Shown: positions 10,444 to 22,003 of the stretch, piece after piece
Position numbering within the stretch: position 1 is the stretch's first letter
Layout of the letters: every line of letters starts with the position of its first letter
Source of the DNA: Solen grandis
Lineage: Eukaryota; Mollusca; Bivalvia; Adapedonta; Solenidae
NCBI GenBank assembly: GCA_021229015.1
Contig: CM037783.1
Coordinates: 56,130,169-56,194,168 of the forward strand
DNA length: 64,000 nt
Reading direction: 5' to 3'
Position numbers and translations under genes: made by a program
Notes under the pieces: model-generated
Database searches by the model: none
The model's input: only the letters and a program-made list of their open reading frames with translations
What the model was told of the DNA's origin: nothing

Positions 10444-10959
10444 ATTTTATTTTAATTTGTTTTATTTTGTTATGTTTATAAAGTATCAAAGATTTTTTTA
10501 ATAACAACCTTCTAATGCCTAGCTCATTTCAGGAAATAAACAAGGAAACAAAAATTGATTGAACCGTTTTATGTGTTTCTACATCCATTACCAAACAAAA
10601 CTAAAAGTTTTTGCCCACTTAACCTATTGTTTAAAACCTTTTATCTGGTTTTATAATGAAATATTGGGATATTGAGATTGTTTATCATGTTATGTAAGCA
10701 AATTATAAAGTCAATTATAAAAAAAACATCCTTCAAAAGCCGATGTTTATCAAATATGAAATTTTATAAATGCTGCAAAAATATCCATCTTTCCTTCTTT
10801 AACTGTTAATCTGTCATTTTCCTTGGTCGTATTTAAGTTACAAGTGATTCATTTTATATGACATGGAAATGAATTTAAAAGTATCTTTTTGGATTTATCA
10901 GTCTCAAAACAAGTGTTAATGGTCGTATTACCTCTATACCTATTGAATATCAAATCTGA

Positions 10960-11300
10960 AAGCAAAGTGTCTGACAAACTAGCCATTTGTGTTACTGTCC
11001 GGCGTTGTCCTTTGTGCAGCTTTAACAGTTTGCTTAATTTTTAAAAATGGCTTCTCTCCTAAACCCACTTTGTAGAAATTGATGAAACTGAACCCTTTGC
11101 ACAAATTTCCCCCCCCCCCCCCCCCAATAATTAAAATAAAACTTTAACCATGCAGAATCTTGGTAGCCATGGAAACCTACAAAATTTTATTGTGAAAACT
11201 TTAAAAATCTTCACTTTAACATGGCCAGAATTTAATTTCAATTGACACAAATGGTCACCTCATAGCCCTCTACCATAATTTCTGAAATTAGGTTGATTTC
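10960..11300 (+). mobile_element. Decayed internal part of a family a-like element
   Basis: Contains 'GTCCGGCGTTGTCC', 'CTTCTCTCCTAAACCC' and 'GGTAGCCATGGAAACC', phrases seen inside complete copies. No termini survive. A 17-base C run lies near 11109. Confidence 0.5.
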
Positions 11301-11324
11301 CGTGAGAATGAGGACCCATGGCAG

Positions 11325-11475
11325 TCTGCTAGTTTCCTTATCCCACTCGACGGTTCTTTGGTTGGTCCACTACTTTGTGCCTATGAAGACCATAAAATTC
11401 CCAGCAATGAAGTTCGAACCCAGGGCATCCGGATCCGCAATTACGTAGGTTACCACTGGACCTCGATGTCTTATG
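11325..11475 (-). mobile_element. SINE type 1, minus strand, diverged
   Basis: On the minus strand: 'GAGGTCCAGTGGTAACC' (A box), 'GGGTTCGAAC' (B box), and a tail with 'AAAGTAGTGGACCAACC' and 'ACCGTCGAGTGGGATAAGG', matching the full copy at 4899. Confidence 0.75.
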
Positions 11476-11579
11476 CTAAGACTGTAGTTTTTAGATTGCG
11501 AACGTGCATGCGCGAGCATTTTTTAGATTACAATATCAAAACGGCTTGGCTTATCATTTTATTTTAACAAAGACGTAAT

Positions 11580-11730
11580 ACCGACCTCGGTATTGTGACT
11601 GGGTGTGGCTTCATGCCAAATGTCTACGGCGTGATACTGCAGTATGGCAGCACTATATCTGTCTCAAGCAGACATTGTCTTCAAATGACTGAAACGTTAA
11701 ACCCAATTTACAAATAAACCACAAACAAAT
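11580..11730 (+). mobile_element. SINE type 3, 3' half
   Basis: 'GTGACTGGGTGTGGCTTCAT', 'TCTCAAGCAGACATTGTC' and 'CAAATGACTGAAACGTTAA' align with the end of the 9.6-kb copy. The head is missing. Confidence 0.65.
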
Positions 11731-12166
11731 ACATAATAACCAAACAGAGGTCCACAACTCTGATAAAGGTAAATAGAAAACCACGAGAAACTCTCGTTAA
11801 ATAACGTGTACGATCATTAAACCTCGAGATAACGTGATAAGTGTTAAATTGCTTACGGTATATCAATTATAAATATACTGTGTTTTCTTTTCAATTTGAT
11901 GCTGATAAAAACAAATATATATGTCTCCTTAGATCGCAGAACTCTTTTCTTAGTGATACTGTACGTCTGTTTGGCATCTGCAGACGTCTGCAAGATGTAA
12001 AACGTCTCAGCGAAATCTCGTCCACCTGTTGTTGTTTTTTTCGTCACGAGATAAAATGATATTTCGGAATCTCTCATGAATATATCTTTGATTTTTAATT
12101 ATTGTTAACGTCTGTTTTTCTTGTGACCTATTTTTTACATATATTAAATCATCCATTAACATTAGT

Positions 12167-12310
12167 GTAACAAACTCGACCCGGCCTAGGGTCGATTCCG
12201 GTCCGCCGGCGTGCAAGTCCAATACTCTAACCACTGAGCCAAAGAGTCGACGCAAAGGACTTGCACGCCAGCGGACCAGGTTCGATCCTGGGCCGGATTG
12301 AATTTGTTAC
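12167..12310. repeat. tRNA-like fold-back (54-bp arms)
   Basis: Arms 12167-12220 and 12257-12310 are inverted copies matching at 45 of 54 positions, spaced by 36 bp. Both ends read GTAACA/TGTTAC. The minus strand reads as a tRNA-like head ('GGCTCAGTGGTTAGAGTATT', then a diverged B box). The right arm carries its own B box on plus ('GGTTCGATCC'). This is an unusual inverted pair of tRNA 3' halves sharing one A box. Confidence 0.75.
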
Positions 12311-13261
12311 ATTTGTATGACAATCTGGCATCCGGTTCTCTAAAGCTACATTATGATTCTCACATAATCAATAATTTTGATGACATTCTGTTTATCGATG
12401 CGACTATGGGCCTTTGATTTTACTTGTTCATTTCTGCTTCATTTCAATATCGGCGATTGCTCACTACTTCGTTTTAAATAATTATAAATAAAACCTTATT
12501 ATGTTGCAATGCTTAGCAAGAGTCTCTGGTCATTTAGCTTGGTATCCTGCTGATTTTTTTTTTTTTTTTCCTTTTTTCTTTATTCATTTTGTATTTTCAA
12601 AAACTAAAGAGTTTTTTTCCCCGATATCCTGTTGTTTTTTAGCTCAGAATATGAGGAACGAAGTAAGAGTCTTCATGCTTTTATTGCAAACGGTTGTTTT
12701 AGAAAATCCCAATTGAACACGTTTTTCATATTTTACATAAACAAATGATAGCTACAGACTTTAAATGACCACATTTCAGACTTATGTCAGATGTGTCATT
12801 CACGAAATGTTTATTTCACTTATCACTCCGCCCCCGCCAGCAGCCTGTGTTGCACGTGTCACTATGGTGACCGAACAGCTGGGCCGTCACAAGTAAACTT
12901 TTTTTTAATGTGCTTTTTGGACAGCCTCTAATGTCAAAGTTTAACACTCAGCAAAACAAATATAGTAAGAATGCCAATCGTTTGTCTGCTCTTCGTAATT
13001 AACACATTCATTCAGGATATGTTGTTTCTTTGGGATGTTCCATTTAAACCTATTAGATTAAATTAAAATGATTCCATTATATTGTTACTTGCCTTTCTCC
13101 GGGATTTTTCTGTACGTTTCTCCGGATTTTGTTGAGACTCACTGATGATGTCCAGGGATCTGTTCCAGATGGGAAGACTACCAGAGCTTGTATGTATCGA
13201 ATTTATGTTTCTTCTGTTTAAGGAATTAAGAATGGATTTATTTCTCATCGTTTATCACATA
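12311..13261. other. Unassigned; small GC-rich patch at 12826-12895
   Basis: AT-rich except for a patch containing CCGCCCCCGCC, CACGTG and a GGTGACC. It could be a promoter-like island, but no transcript or coding exon can be supported. The rest shows no recognised element. Confidence 0.35.
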
Positions 13262-13440
13262 TACATCACTGCCATCCGAGGATCGGCAATACCTGGTTTA
13301 ATTCGCTGATTTAAATTGACCAATCAGATAAGGTGTTTGGGAAGTGCTCGATGCCATAATTTACGTAGATTTACGTCTCATTTCGGAGTGAAATGGTCTA
13401 ATACGTTTCAACCGTGGGATACTCTAGTCAGCGCCTCGTC
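13262..13440 (+). repeat. Dispersed repeat shared with 56.1-56.3 kb
   Basis: Shares ordered blocks with 56105-56310: 'GAGGATCGRCAAT', 'GTTTGGGAAGTGCTCG'-like, 'TTACGTAGRTT…GTCTCATT', 'GAGTRAAATKGTCT'. The class is unknown. Confidence 0.55.
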
Positions 13441-13974
13441 GTTTTAAAGATATTAGATCTGCGCGCAGATGATGCAGAACTTTAGTACGTAAAATCTAAA
13501 TAGGTAATAACATCACTTCTTGTCCACATCGTAATTTTTCAAGACTGTCTTTGAATAAAAAAAATGCTTATTTCAAAATGATCGCAGACAGTATTGGGTG
13601 GTCTAAGTTAATTTAATCAGTATAATTATCGTTGTTTTGCGATATAGTGACTTTATTGAGAGGGGGGGAAAATGCATTTCACGACCTTGTGTAAATATTT
13701 GAAACTGAATTAGGTGAAATATCTGACATATCAGCATTAATCAGATTTTTGTTTCAATTGTTAATTAACTGAATTGCGTGGTGTGTAGCCAATCAGTATG
13801 AAGGGTTAATTTAATTGGCGCAGACATCGCTCCCTCATTACCAGATTATTTCCGAGTGCATGTTGAACACATCTTGCTCATGCATCGGCGGTAGACATAA
13901 CAAAGTACTCCTCTGCACGACGTTGACCTCAAAGCTCTGTATCCGGAAACTGCCTCGAATTCCACTAACCATAC

Positions 13975-14216
13975 TTAACCCTTTCCCTCATATAGACTCA
14001 TTTTGACGCACTCAGTAGGTACCACATAAAGCCTGATCTGCAGAAAACCACAGTTAAACCTTACCAAATTTAAATACAAAATCCTCATTTCCAGACCACT
14101 GAGGAGCAGTGAACAGCATAAAACCTGATCAGCCTGCGAGTTACTCGCAGGCTGATCTGGTTTTATGCTGTTCGCATAGGTCTTTCCATGGTGTCCTCTA
14201 TGAGGGAAAGGGTTAA
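13975..14216 (+). mobile_element. Palindromic MITE flanked by TTAA (copy 1)
   Basis: Element 13979-14212 with inverted termini CCCTTTCCCTCATA / TATGAGGGAAAGGG and TTAA on both sides, as in piggyBac-type insertions. A 31-bp-arm hairpin with one mismatch and a one-base loop lies at 14111-14173. Two more copies are at 29532-29764 (opposite orientation) and 33814-34047. Confidence 0.88.
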
Positions 14217-14410
14217 GCGCTCGCTAAGGAATACTTAAATACTTAGGGATGGGTTTCATCATACATGTACTTGTTCTTTCTCTAATAAAAGTACCCAATA
14301 TTTCTTTTCTTGAAAATGATTTCTTTAGTTATTAAGGTTATAAACTATGTCATCTTAGTCATGTACTAGAATATTTAGTAAAACAGTGTAACAGGGTGGA
14401 GATAAAAGCA
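14217..14410 (+). mobile_element. Partial copy of the GAATTCCACC MITE
   Basis: Shares 'AATACTTAAAT', 'TTAGTTATTAAGGTTATAA' and 'TCATGTAYT…GAATATTT' in order with 37450-37620. Its left end appears to be replaced by the TTAA MITE. Confidence 0.5.
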
Positions 14411-14420
14411 TCTTCGGGGT

Positions 14421-14699
14421 TCTTTTTCAATGGGGGCCTCCGTGGCCGAGAGGGTAAAGTTGCTGACTTTAACACTCACTCAGCCCCTCACCGTGTGGGT
14501 TCGAATCCCGGCAGGGTCATTCGGATTTTCATGTGAGGAAGCCTTCCAGCTGGCTTGCGGTAGGTCGGTGGTTCTACCCGGATGCCTTCGTGCATTCGGG
14601 GTCTTCCTCCACCTGTAATTAGCTGGACGTCGCTATATGACTGAAATACTGTCGAAGCGACGGTAAACTCAAATAGTCAAGTCAAGTCTTTTTCAATGG
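14421..14699 (+). mobile_element. tRNA-derived SINE type 2, full length, with 13-bp target duplication
   Basis: The body at 14434-14686 has the A box region 'CCGTGGCCGAGAGGGTAAAG' (Ser/Leu-tRNA like), B box 'GGGTTCGAATCCCGG', a central 'GCTTGCGGTAGGTCGGTGG', and 3' 'AGCTGGACGTCGCTATATGA' plus 'GCGACGGTAAACTC'. Direct repeats TCTTTTTCAATGG flank it at 14421-14433 and 14687-14699. It resembles SINEs reported from bivalves; I cannot confirm the family name. Confidence 0.9.
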
Positions 14700-16307
14700 T
14701 TTTATTTACACTATTGTAAATAAGCAGAAGAAGAAGGCCTGAAATAAATATAAATTAATGTAAGATAGTCTTATTAATACATATAAAGTGTTCAGGCACT
14801 ATTATCAATAATATCAAACAATTAAATTAATTATATTTCGATAAATACAGTAAATGTAATATTCGTACAAAGCATAAAGTATTTAATGTTTAACTCTAAA
14901 GGTATAAAATAAACTCACCAGTACTAAGGCTATGTCTTAAGAAATCTTCTCAAATAGAATCCTAGATCTACTTGCGTTACGACAGCTACTGAGCGGAATG
15001 GTTAAAAGAATGGGAGACAAGATATATATAGGCTGGTTAAAATCACTCACTCACTCCTTGCAGTCAGCTCAAGCACCCTGAACAAACAATTACAGTGTCA
15101 CAGACAAAAGAGTTCACGTTGACAGGACAGGTAGCACATGGACAGTTCACGTAGGCAGGACAGAATCACAAAGACAGACCACATATCAAACAACACCCAG
15201 CACTGACAAGAACAGACCTGTATATACAACTAAACAAACACAACAAAGACACCTTTACAACAGGAATGGTGGATATCATTTCTTTCAAAGTTTATGTATT
15301 CCATATACATGTACTCGTATAATCATGGGTCTTCAGATGCTTTAAAAGACTTCAGTGCATATGCAAGTACCCACTGACTTAGAGTTATAGGCTCTTTTGC
15401 TCAAAGACTGTAAATGCTTGCAATTACAATAAATTTCCCACGATCACTTGAAAGACTATGATCACAATTTTTATATAGTCAGCAAAAGGACATAGATCCC
15501 ATGCATATTTTATATAAAGGATGTTGAATGACCATTCTGTCCGATGTGAAATGATTTTCCATTTTATACACACTTTCATTATATATAACAATGGATGTCA
15601 ACAGTCATCCAAGAAAAACAATATTTACTTTCGTCTCTATAATCCACATAACACTTTAAGCCTGTATTGTACATTAGATATCTTTATACATATATTTGTT
15701 TTTATGTCTTCTCTCATATGTATAGTGCATGTGTAATGAAATGTTGACTATTGTTAACCTTTGTCTTGTGATTATATTCGTTTGTTTGTTGGGTTTAACG
15801 TCCCAGTGACAGTGGGACACAAAACAACTGTTTTGTGTTGTGATGCACTCGCGAGACTTATTTTTCACTAACTGAAATTCCTATTTATTTCATCATAGAA
15901 TGATAAAATAATCCCAACTTTAAAAGATGGCCCAAATAAATTGCAGTTTTATGCATAAAAACTTGACCATTAGAACAGGGGCAATGAATATCTTTTGTCT
16001 GACCTTTCATCCGTAAACCATTTATCAGATGATATGTATCAAAAGTATCAAAAAGTCATTTAGTTTCGGTTTTGCCCTATTTCCAGTCCTTTACATGAGC
16101 ACCACGAGGCAAATGGCAACGTTAACGGCGTGTAAAGGTTGGCAGGCCGTCGTGTACCTTGTCATCCCGGGGGTGAATGTCAACACTTTCTCTTTCTTCC
16201 TAACCTTTATTTGTAGCATTATTTTTTTGTCAAACTGGGTACAGATTTATTTGGAAGAGGTATGTTATTTTTTCCTTTGTTCCTATTTTTATTACCATTA
16301 CTTTTAT

Positions 16308-16308
<1 letters not shown>
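14700..16308. other. Unassigned AT-rich DNA
   Basis: No gene recognised. A short minus-strand SINE type 3 end ('GGGTTTAACGTCCCAGTG') lies at about 15789-15806. Several open frames of 60-70 codons have no family similarity that I can see. Confidence 0.4.
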
Positions 16309-16348
<40 letters not shown>

Positions 16349-16406
16349 ACTACTACTACTACTAATAATAATAATTGTTGTTGTTGTTGTTGTTGTCGTC
16401 GTCATC
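16309..16406 (+). repeat. Compound trinucleotide microsatellite
   Basis: Successive blocks of CAT/TCA, TAC, TAA, TTG and TCG triplets, each differing by one or two bases from its neighbour. It produces a His/Thr/Asn/Cys or Ile/Leu/Val homopolymer frame that is not a gene. Confidence 0.95.
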
Positions 16407-17039
16407 TATCAACAGCAGTAGAAGACAATATATACCGTTTCTGAGATACATCTATTAGCTCTCTTGTTCGTTCAATCAATGAAAACTTTTCCGACACAAA
16501 TTGTAACACAAGGTCCAGGGGACGCTTATCCTGAAATCAGAAGATGGGCGATGTTTACATACACTTTGTAATACTGTTTACATCCAAACTATCAACTGTT
16601 AATTATCTTTCAATCGTGATTTTAATGACTTCCGGATTCATTTCCTTAGGTATGTCTTGCAAATACTGCAATGAATAACATGTTCATTGTTAAATTTATG
16701 AGTAAACTTATTTTGCTTTCTTTCAATATTCTGTTTTCATAACGTTCTTGTGAGTGTGTGTTTTGTATTGTTGTTGTTGTTTTTCCAGTGTAGATTCTTA
16801 TGATTTGTGTGTTGATATTTGTGAGAATTTATCGTCTCTTTAGCTGTAAGTGTCTGTCCATTGAGCGGCTACGTACTCTTACAATTTTAGCTGTATTTCA
16901 TATATTTCTTTTATTTATTTATTATTTTTCTTTTTGCCATCTGTGTATATTGACGAGAAATAAAAATACTATTCTAACTACTGTATTTCAAATTGGATCT
17001 ACGTGAATTGTAAACTTTCTCAAAACTCATAAAATTCTT
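16407..17039. other. Unassigned DNA
   Basis: AT-rich, with a TTG run near 16768. No repeat family or coding exon recognised. Confidence 0.4.
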
Positions 17040-17165
17040 CTCGGCGGTTGCTGGGTTGGGTCAGTACTTTGCGCCTGGGAAGTTCACATGAGGTTCATGT
17101 CCTCACAACGAGGTTCGCTTCCACAACCTTCGGGTCCTCAGTCATGTAGCTACCGATGTTATTAG
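17040..17165 (-). mobile_element. SINE type 1 fragment, minus strand
   Basis: Minus strand retains the tail phrase 'AAAGTACTGACCCAACCC' and a decayed head. It is clearly related to 4899-5084. Confidence 0.55.
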
Positions 17166-17399
17166 GCGCCATTAGGCTTTATTCAATATGACGTTGTAAT
17201 GTGTATCCAGTACCATGAAAGTTGCCCGGAATGGTTGCTCCAATGGTAAACAATTTTGCTCTTTCTTCTTTTATTGTTATGGCTACCCGTCAGTTTCTGA
17301 TTATTATGGCCATACCTTACGGTCAAAGTTTTTCCATGTGTGGGTCTTGCTTTTTGTTGAGGAGACGGCACCGGAAAAGACAGTAGTTGGAAACAAGCG

Positions 17400-17670
17400 A
17401 GTCTGGATGCGATTGCGAAAAGACCCCTTGGTTTTTTTACGTGCCCGGTGTATAGCACCGATACACGGGAGACAAGTTCCTTGGTAGACCCAGAACTGAG
17501 TACTCCGAGTTCCCAATAGTAACCCCATTTTGCCGAGTGCCGAGGGTAAGGGTGCACCCGGTACGTCTTAGGTTTGACGTGGTCACCGCAGGAAGTGCCC
17601 CGGCTGGGATTCGAACCCAGACATCCCGAACGCAAAGTGGACACTCTGTCACTGAGCTATTGCGCCGATA
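17400..17670 (-). mobile_element. tRNA-derived SINE type 4, minus strand, near full length
   Basis: Minus strand head 'GGCGCAATAGCTCAGTGACA' (A box) and 'GGGTTCGAATCCCAGCCGGG' (B box), a GC-richer body, and the end 'ACGTAAAAAAACCAAGGGGT'. The end is shared with 37.87 kb. Open frames here are by-products of its higher GC content. Confidence 0.8.
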
Positions 17671-18599
17671 ATCTTATTTTAACTACAGTACTTTGAAATA
17701 CTTGCTGCAAATCGAATTCAAGTACTATTGTTGATGAATATTGACTGAGTACGAGTAAACACAGGACTACTTTGTGCGGAAGTAAAATTGCCTCTGTAAG
17801 GGTATGTGAACTGAAGGGAGTGTGAGTATCGAAAAGGCACAATGGAGGAGAGAGAGAGAGAAAAAACACATAAAATGAACAGTTTGTCTTACTTAGTCGT
17901 TAAATAAATGCTCATATTTCGTTCAAAATTTAAAAAATGTATTCCATAAAATGAACCGTGAGGTCTTGATACGGAGAAGATATGAGTGTGCATGGTGTGT
18001 ATGGTACCTACGTAACCAAAGTGGATTATGGGCGGAGCTTGTTGCGACGTTGGCTGCTTTGTTGTGTTGTCATGTTGTGCTAGCTCGAAATATAAATTTA
18101 CCCATTGACACTGACTCAGATTCGCGTGAAACTGTCAATCAAGTGGGAGGCGGGTCCATAATGGGAGGTCAAAGGCTAAGATGTTTGGATTTATCGCGCA
18201 ACCCTTTTCGCGTCGCTTGCGATATATTCCCATAAAATTTAATTATTAACAGTAACTAATACTTACAGAATTGTAATCCATCTTTGTATTGTTTGCACTT
18301 CAGTATAATTTATTTTATAGATTTGTATATGAATTAATGATTATATTCAACAATGCGTTTCTTAAAACACCATAAATAAAAGGTCGGAGCAAAACTGATA
18401 AATCCCATCGTTTTAAAAATATGTTGACCTTAAAATTATTTTGAATAACCAAAAAATAAATATACAAGTATATAGACACAAGAGCAAATGATCCGGTTAA
18501 AATACGATAGTATCTGAAATGTACATGCCAGTCGCTCGATTAAGGAAAATAACATTGTTTTTGTTTTTTTTTCCGAAGAAAAAAGACAAGGTATATTGT
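17671..18599. other. Unassigned; GC-box-like patch at 18030-18160
   Basis: Two G-rich boxes (GGGCGG at 18030, GGGAGGCGGG at 18145) flank a TATAAATTTA. An open frame of 94 codons overlaps it but resembles nothing known to me. Promoter function is only a possibility. Confidence 0.3.
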
Positions 18600-18935
18600 C
18601 ATCACTCTAGTGTCGTTGGCGTAGTCGTCGTGAAAAATTTTGACATAATATCTAAACTATTAATCCTTCTGTCATCAAACTTCACATACTTAGTCATTAT
18701 CACAAGGGCTACGTTTCCACCAAGGGTCTTAACTCTTTGGTCTATTTTGACGAATTTTATCTCTTGTAAAAAAAAATACAATGAAAAATTTTAACCTTGG
18801 TCAATACTTCTAAACTATTATACCTTCTGTCATCAAACTTCACATACTTGTTCACTAACACAAGGGCTACATTCTCCTTTAAAAAACAACAAACAAACAA
18901 ACGAGCGTTGGCATTCGCATGCTGTGCCCTCGTTT
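18600..18935 (-). repeat. Two diverged units of repeat family f (minus)
   Basis: Both units share 'TCTGTCATCAAACTTCACATA', 'TCWCTAACACAAGGGCTAC'-like phrases. Read on the minus strand they match 30310-30670. Confidence 0.65.
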
Positions 18936-20397
18936 TATAAAATAATCGACGGCTACTTTTAAGATACAATAATTTCAGTTTTTACAGGAACACAGTGCGC
19001 TTGAAACACTGTATTCGTATTTTTGACATTTACGAATTCTGAATCTCAAACCTAGCCAAGGAGAATCTAAACACGTGCGAGCAATGTTTATTGCAAAAGG
19101 ACACATGATGTAGTGAAATATCAGTAATGACCGGCACGCAAGGAAATATAAATATATTTCCTGGTATTCTGTCATGCTAACGTGGACATGTGGATTATTA
19201 TAGGTTATAAAGGAGTAATCTTTAAATGACTGAACACTATTTCTGTCATATCAACGAAGCAGAAAGCAGTCAAATGAACAAAAGGAACAAGCGGACTGGC
19301 TTTTAATGTCAACACTGAATCTTCCTAAGATCATTTAAAAGTTTCTGTTTTTATGAAGCAATATCGTAAACGCCATTTTTTTCCCAATACGTTAATCCAC
19401 ATTTTAACTTTATATTTAACATTCAGATATCAAGTAAAGTTTGCTGACATCCCCCTCCACGTACAACATTTTTCATAGTTGACCCACACCCTTCCACACC
19501 TTCAAACACGTATTGTAAATTTTGAAAATCCTGTATCCGCATCTGTACTTATCATTTACATGTATTTTTAAATTAATCTAGCAAAGGATACCTTAATTTG
19601 TTTTCTTGTAGTTGCTTTCAATTGAGGTAGATATTATAAAGTAAAATAATTAGAAATAATGTCTACCATTGCTGAAAAGACCCCACAACGTAAGTTGGTT
19701 TACACGTCATTCGTGTAAATATGTAAGCTAAATTTGATCGCTTTTCCTACTAGGGTTGACACGAGTACTCGGGTACCCGCGGGTTGGGTAGAAAATTGTC
19801 GGTACCCGGATACATTATTACCCGTTACCCGATGTCGGCCCTTTCTATTGTGATACGTCATGTACTTCTTTTTCTATTTCTTACATCATTATGGTTAATA
19901 ACTGTAAAAAGGAAAATAAATACCGCCCAATGTCAAATCTAACTTCTTTCCTGACTGCGAAAATTCTATCTACAAAACCGCCAAACATACCTATATATCT
20001 TCGTTAAGTCTATATGTGAAGCAGGAACGTAGCCAAGAATTGATAAAGGGAGCCAAAGGAAGAGTGTACAGCGCAATACCTCAAACTTCCATTAAGGACT
20101 GGTAATGGGGAAGCAATCCTCTTTCCCGGCAATCCATCTTCCTCTGTAATGAAAGGTATTGTTTCAGAGACAGGCTAACAATGCCTGGATCATTTCTATT
20201 GATTAGAAATTGTGTTCACGGCAATATATTCAGGGATATTTTTGTCGAAAGATGGCAAACTTTTGTGTACATATTTCATATTTACATTTGCCCACCGTCT
20301 GGCAGACAAGGTGAAGTATCTTTCAAACTCATTTTACGTTTGCGCATTAGTGCGCATCACACTTATCTAACCAATTCCCTGAATTGGGTTTTAGCAC
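18936..20397. other. Unassigned; repeated GTACCCG words at 19755-19835
   Basis: Mostly AT-rich. Around 19752-19840 the sequence TAGGGTTGACACGAGTACTC is followed by several GTACCCG/TACCCG words, which looks like a repeat terminus. No matching end was found. Confidence 0.35.
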
Positions 20398-22003
20398 TAG
20401 AGCACAACGTACTCAAGATGAGCTATTAGGATCACCCTGCGTCCGTCGTCCGTCGTCAACAATTTGCTTTCTCCTGAAACCGCTGAACAGAATTTGATTA
20501 AACTCGGCAAGGATGGTCCTTGGGTGAACCTTCACAAAAGTTGCTAAAATAAACTTGACCCATGTAGAATTCTGGTTGCCATGGCAGCAGAAGAAAAAAA
20601 AACAAGAGGGCCATGATGGCACTGGGTCGCTTACTTGAGAACCAGGTATTAGTTGGAGGAAAAGAAACAGCAAATATCTTATGATAGTGTGGAAAATGGG
20701 CTCTGCCCCCTGTCAGCCATAAATCGAGTGAGTACTTTTGGTCAAGAAGATTTTTCAAATTTGTACTATTTACATATAAGAAAAAGGGGCTCGGCCCCCT
20801 GGCGGCCATGTTTTTCAACGGATCAAAATAATGAACAATATTGGAAGAGAGTGACCCAAGGAAACTTGCCAATAACTCACAGTACTTTTGGCCAAAAGAT
20901 TTTTAATTTGTACTATATAACATAAGGAAAACGGGTCCGCCCCCTGGCGGCCATGTTTTTCAACGGATCAAAATAACTTGAACAATCTTGGTAGAGAGTG
21001 ACCCAAGGAACATCTTTGCCAAATACCTTTGTCATCCAGACAGTACTTTTGGCCAAAATGATTTTTGAAGTTTTTACTATATACATACAAGGAAGACGGG
21101 GTCCGCCCCCTGGCGACCATGTTTTTCAAGTCAGTACTTGGAAAATTTTATTATTCCTTTTTAAATTTTTAGTTTTGAAGGAAAGATTTTAAAATTTTTT
21201 TCCGTTGCCACGGCAACCAGAGTTCTGCATGGAATCAAATTCTTTGAACAACTATGAAAAGGTTTCACCCAAGGAACATTTCTTTAAAATTGGCCCAGTG
21301 GTTTAGCAGGAGATGTCGTTTAAGTTAAATGTTGACGACGGACACCGGACGACGGACATTTATCGGTCACAATAGGTCACCTTGATCACGTTGTGCTCAG
21401 GTGAGCTAAAATATGAAAACTTTGAAAATCATCTCCTCTGAAACCAATAGTCAGAATTCAATTTCCTTATATACTCTTATAGAAAATTTCAAAATTCTTC
21501 TTCTGTGAAACCAATGGTCAGAATTTCATTTGATTTCGCAGAAATGGTCACTTCATGAATTTTACCATAATTACTAAAATAAAAATGATCCTTTGAAAAA
21601 GGAGGCCCCTAGGGGGTCGTAGTTTTCTTATAGAAACAACTTGTTTTTTGTTTGTTTTTGTTAACTTAAATATCAGGTCAAAAGATACAAACAACTATAT
21701 AAGGTATAATGGACTTCTCTGTAGGCTTGGGTATACAGATTTCTCTGTTTAGTGTTTGAAGTGCCTAATTTATGTTTTGAAGTCATTTGTGAAATAATGG
21801 ACTAAGTTGCCCATGGTCTTCTACTGTCATTTTTTTCTAAAAAATATGTCCTGCTGATAGTTGGCTAGTCGTTCTTATTTAGTCTGTATAGAATTTGAAA
21901 TTGTACTTTTTTATCTGGAATTTTAATCAGGTTAAACTGAATTGTCTAATGAAGTTATGGTACTCTGGTGAGCGTTCTAGTGCCATTATAGCCCTCTTCT
22001 TAT
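20398..22003 (+). mobile_element. Family a HINE copy G1, interrupted by G2
   Basis: 5' part at 20398-20602 (GAGCACAACGTACTCAAGATGAGC, then GTCCGTCGTCC). The 3' part resumes at 21408 with the expected next phrase ('ATGAAAACTTTGAAAATCAT') and ends in decayed GGTGAGCG…GCCATTATAGCCCTCTT at about 22001. The first AGCTCACCT is lost. Confidence 0.6.
20603..21407 (-). mobile_element. Family a HINE copy G2, inverted and nested in G1
   Basis: On the minus strand it starts AGCTCACCTGAGCACAACG (21407 downward), passes a GTCCGTCGTCCGG tract and 130-bp degenerate units, and ends in GCCATCATGGCCCTCTTG at 20603. It is inserted in an A run of G1 (T run in its own sense), consistent with the T-rich targets of the other copies. 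Confidence 0.72.

Noticed and set aside
14434..14510. Functional tRNA gene (Ser/Leu-like)
   Set aside because: It is the head of a SINE with target duplications and a non-tRNA tail; no separate tRNA end is present.
16029..16444. 130-codon open frame ending in Ile/Leu/Val runs, and an overlapping His/Thr/Asn/Cys frame
   Set aside because: Both ends are translations of the trinucleotide microsatellite.
17183..17652. Overlapping 70-153 codon frames on both strands
   Set aside because: They lie over SINE type 4, whose higher GC content removes stops in several frames.
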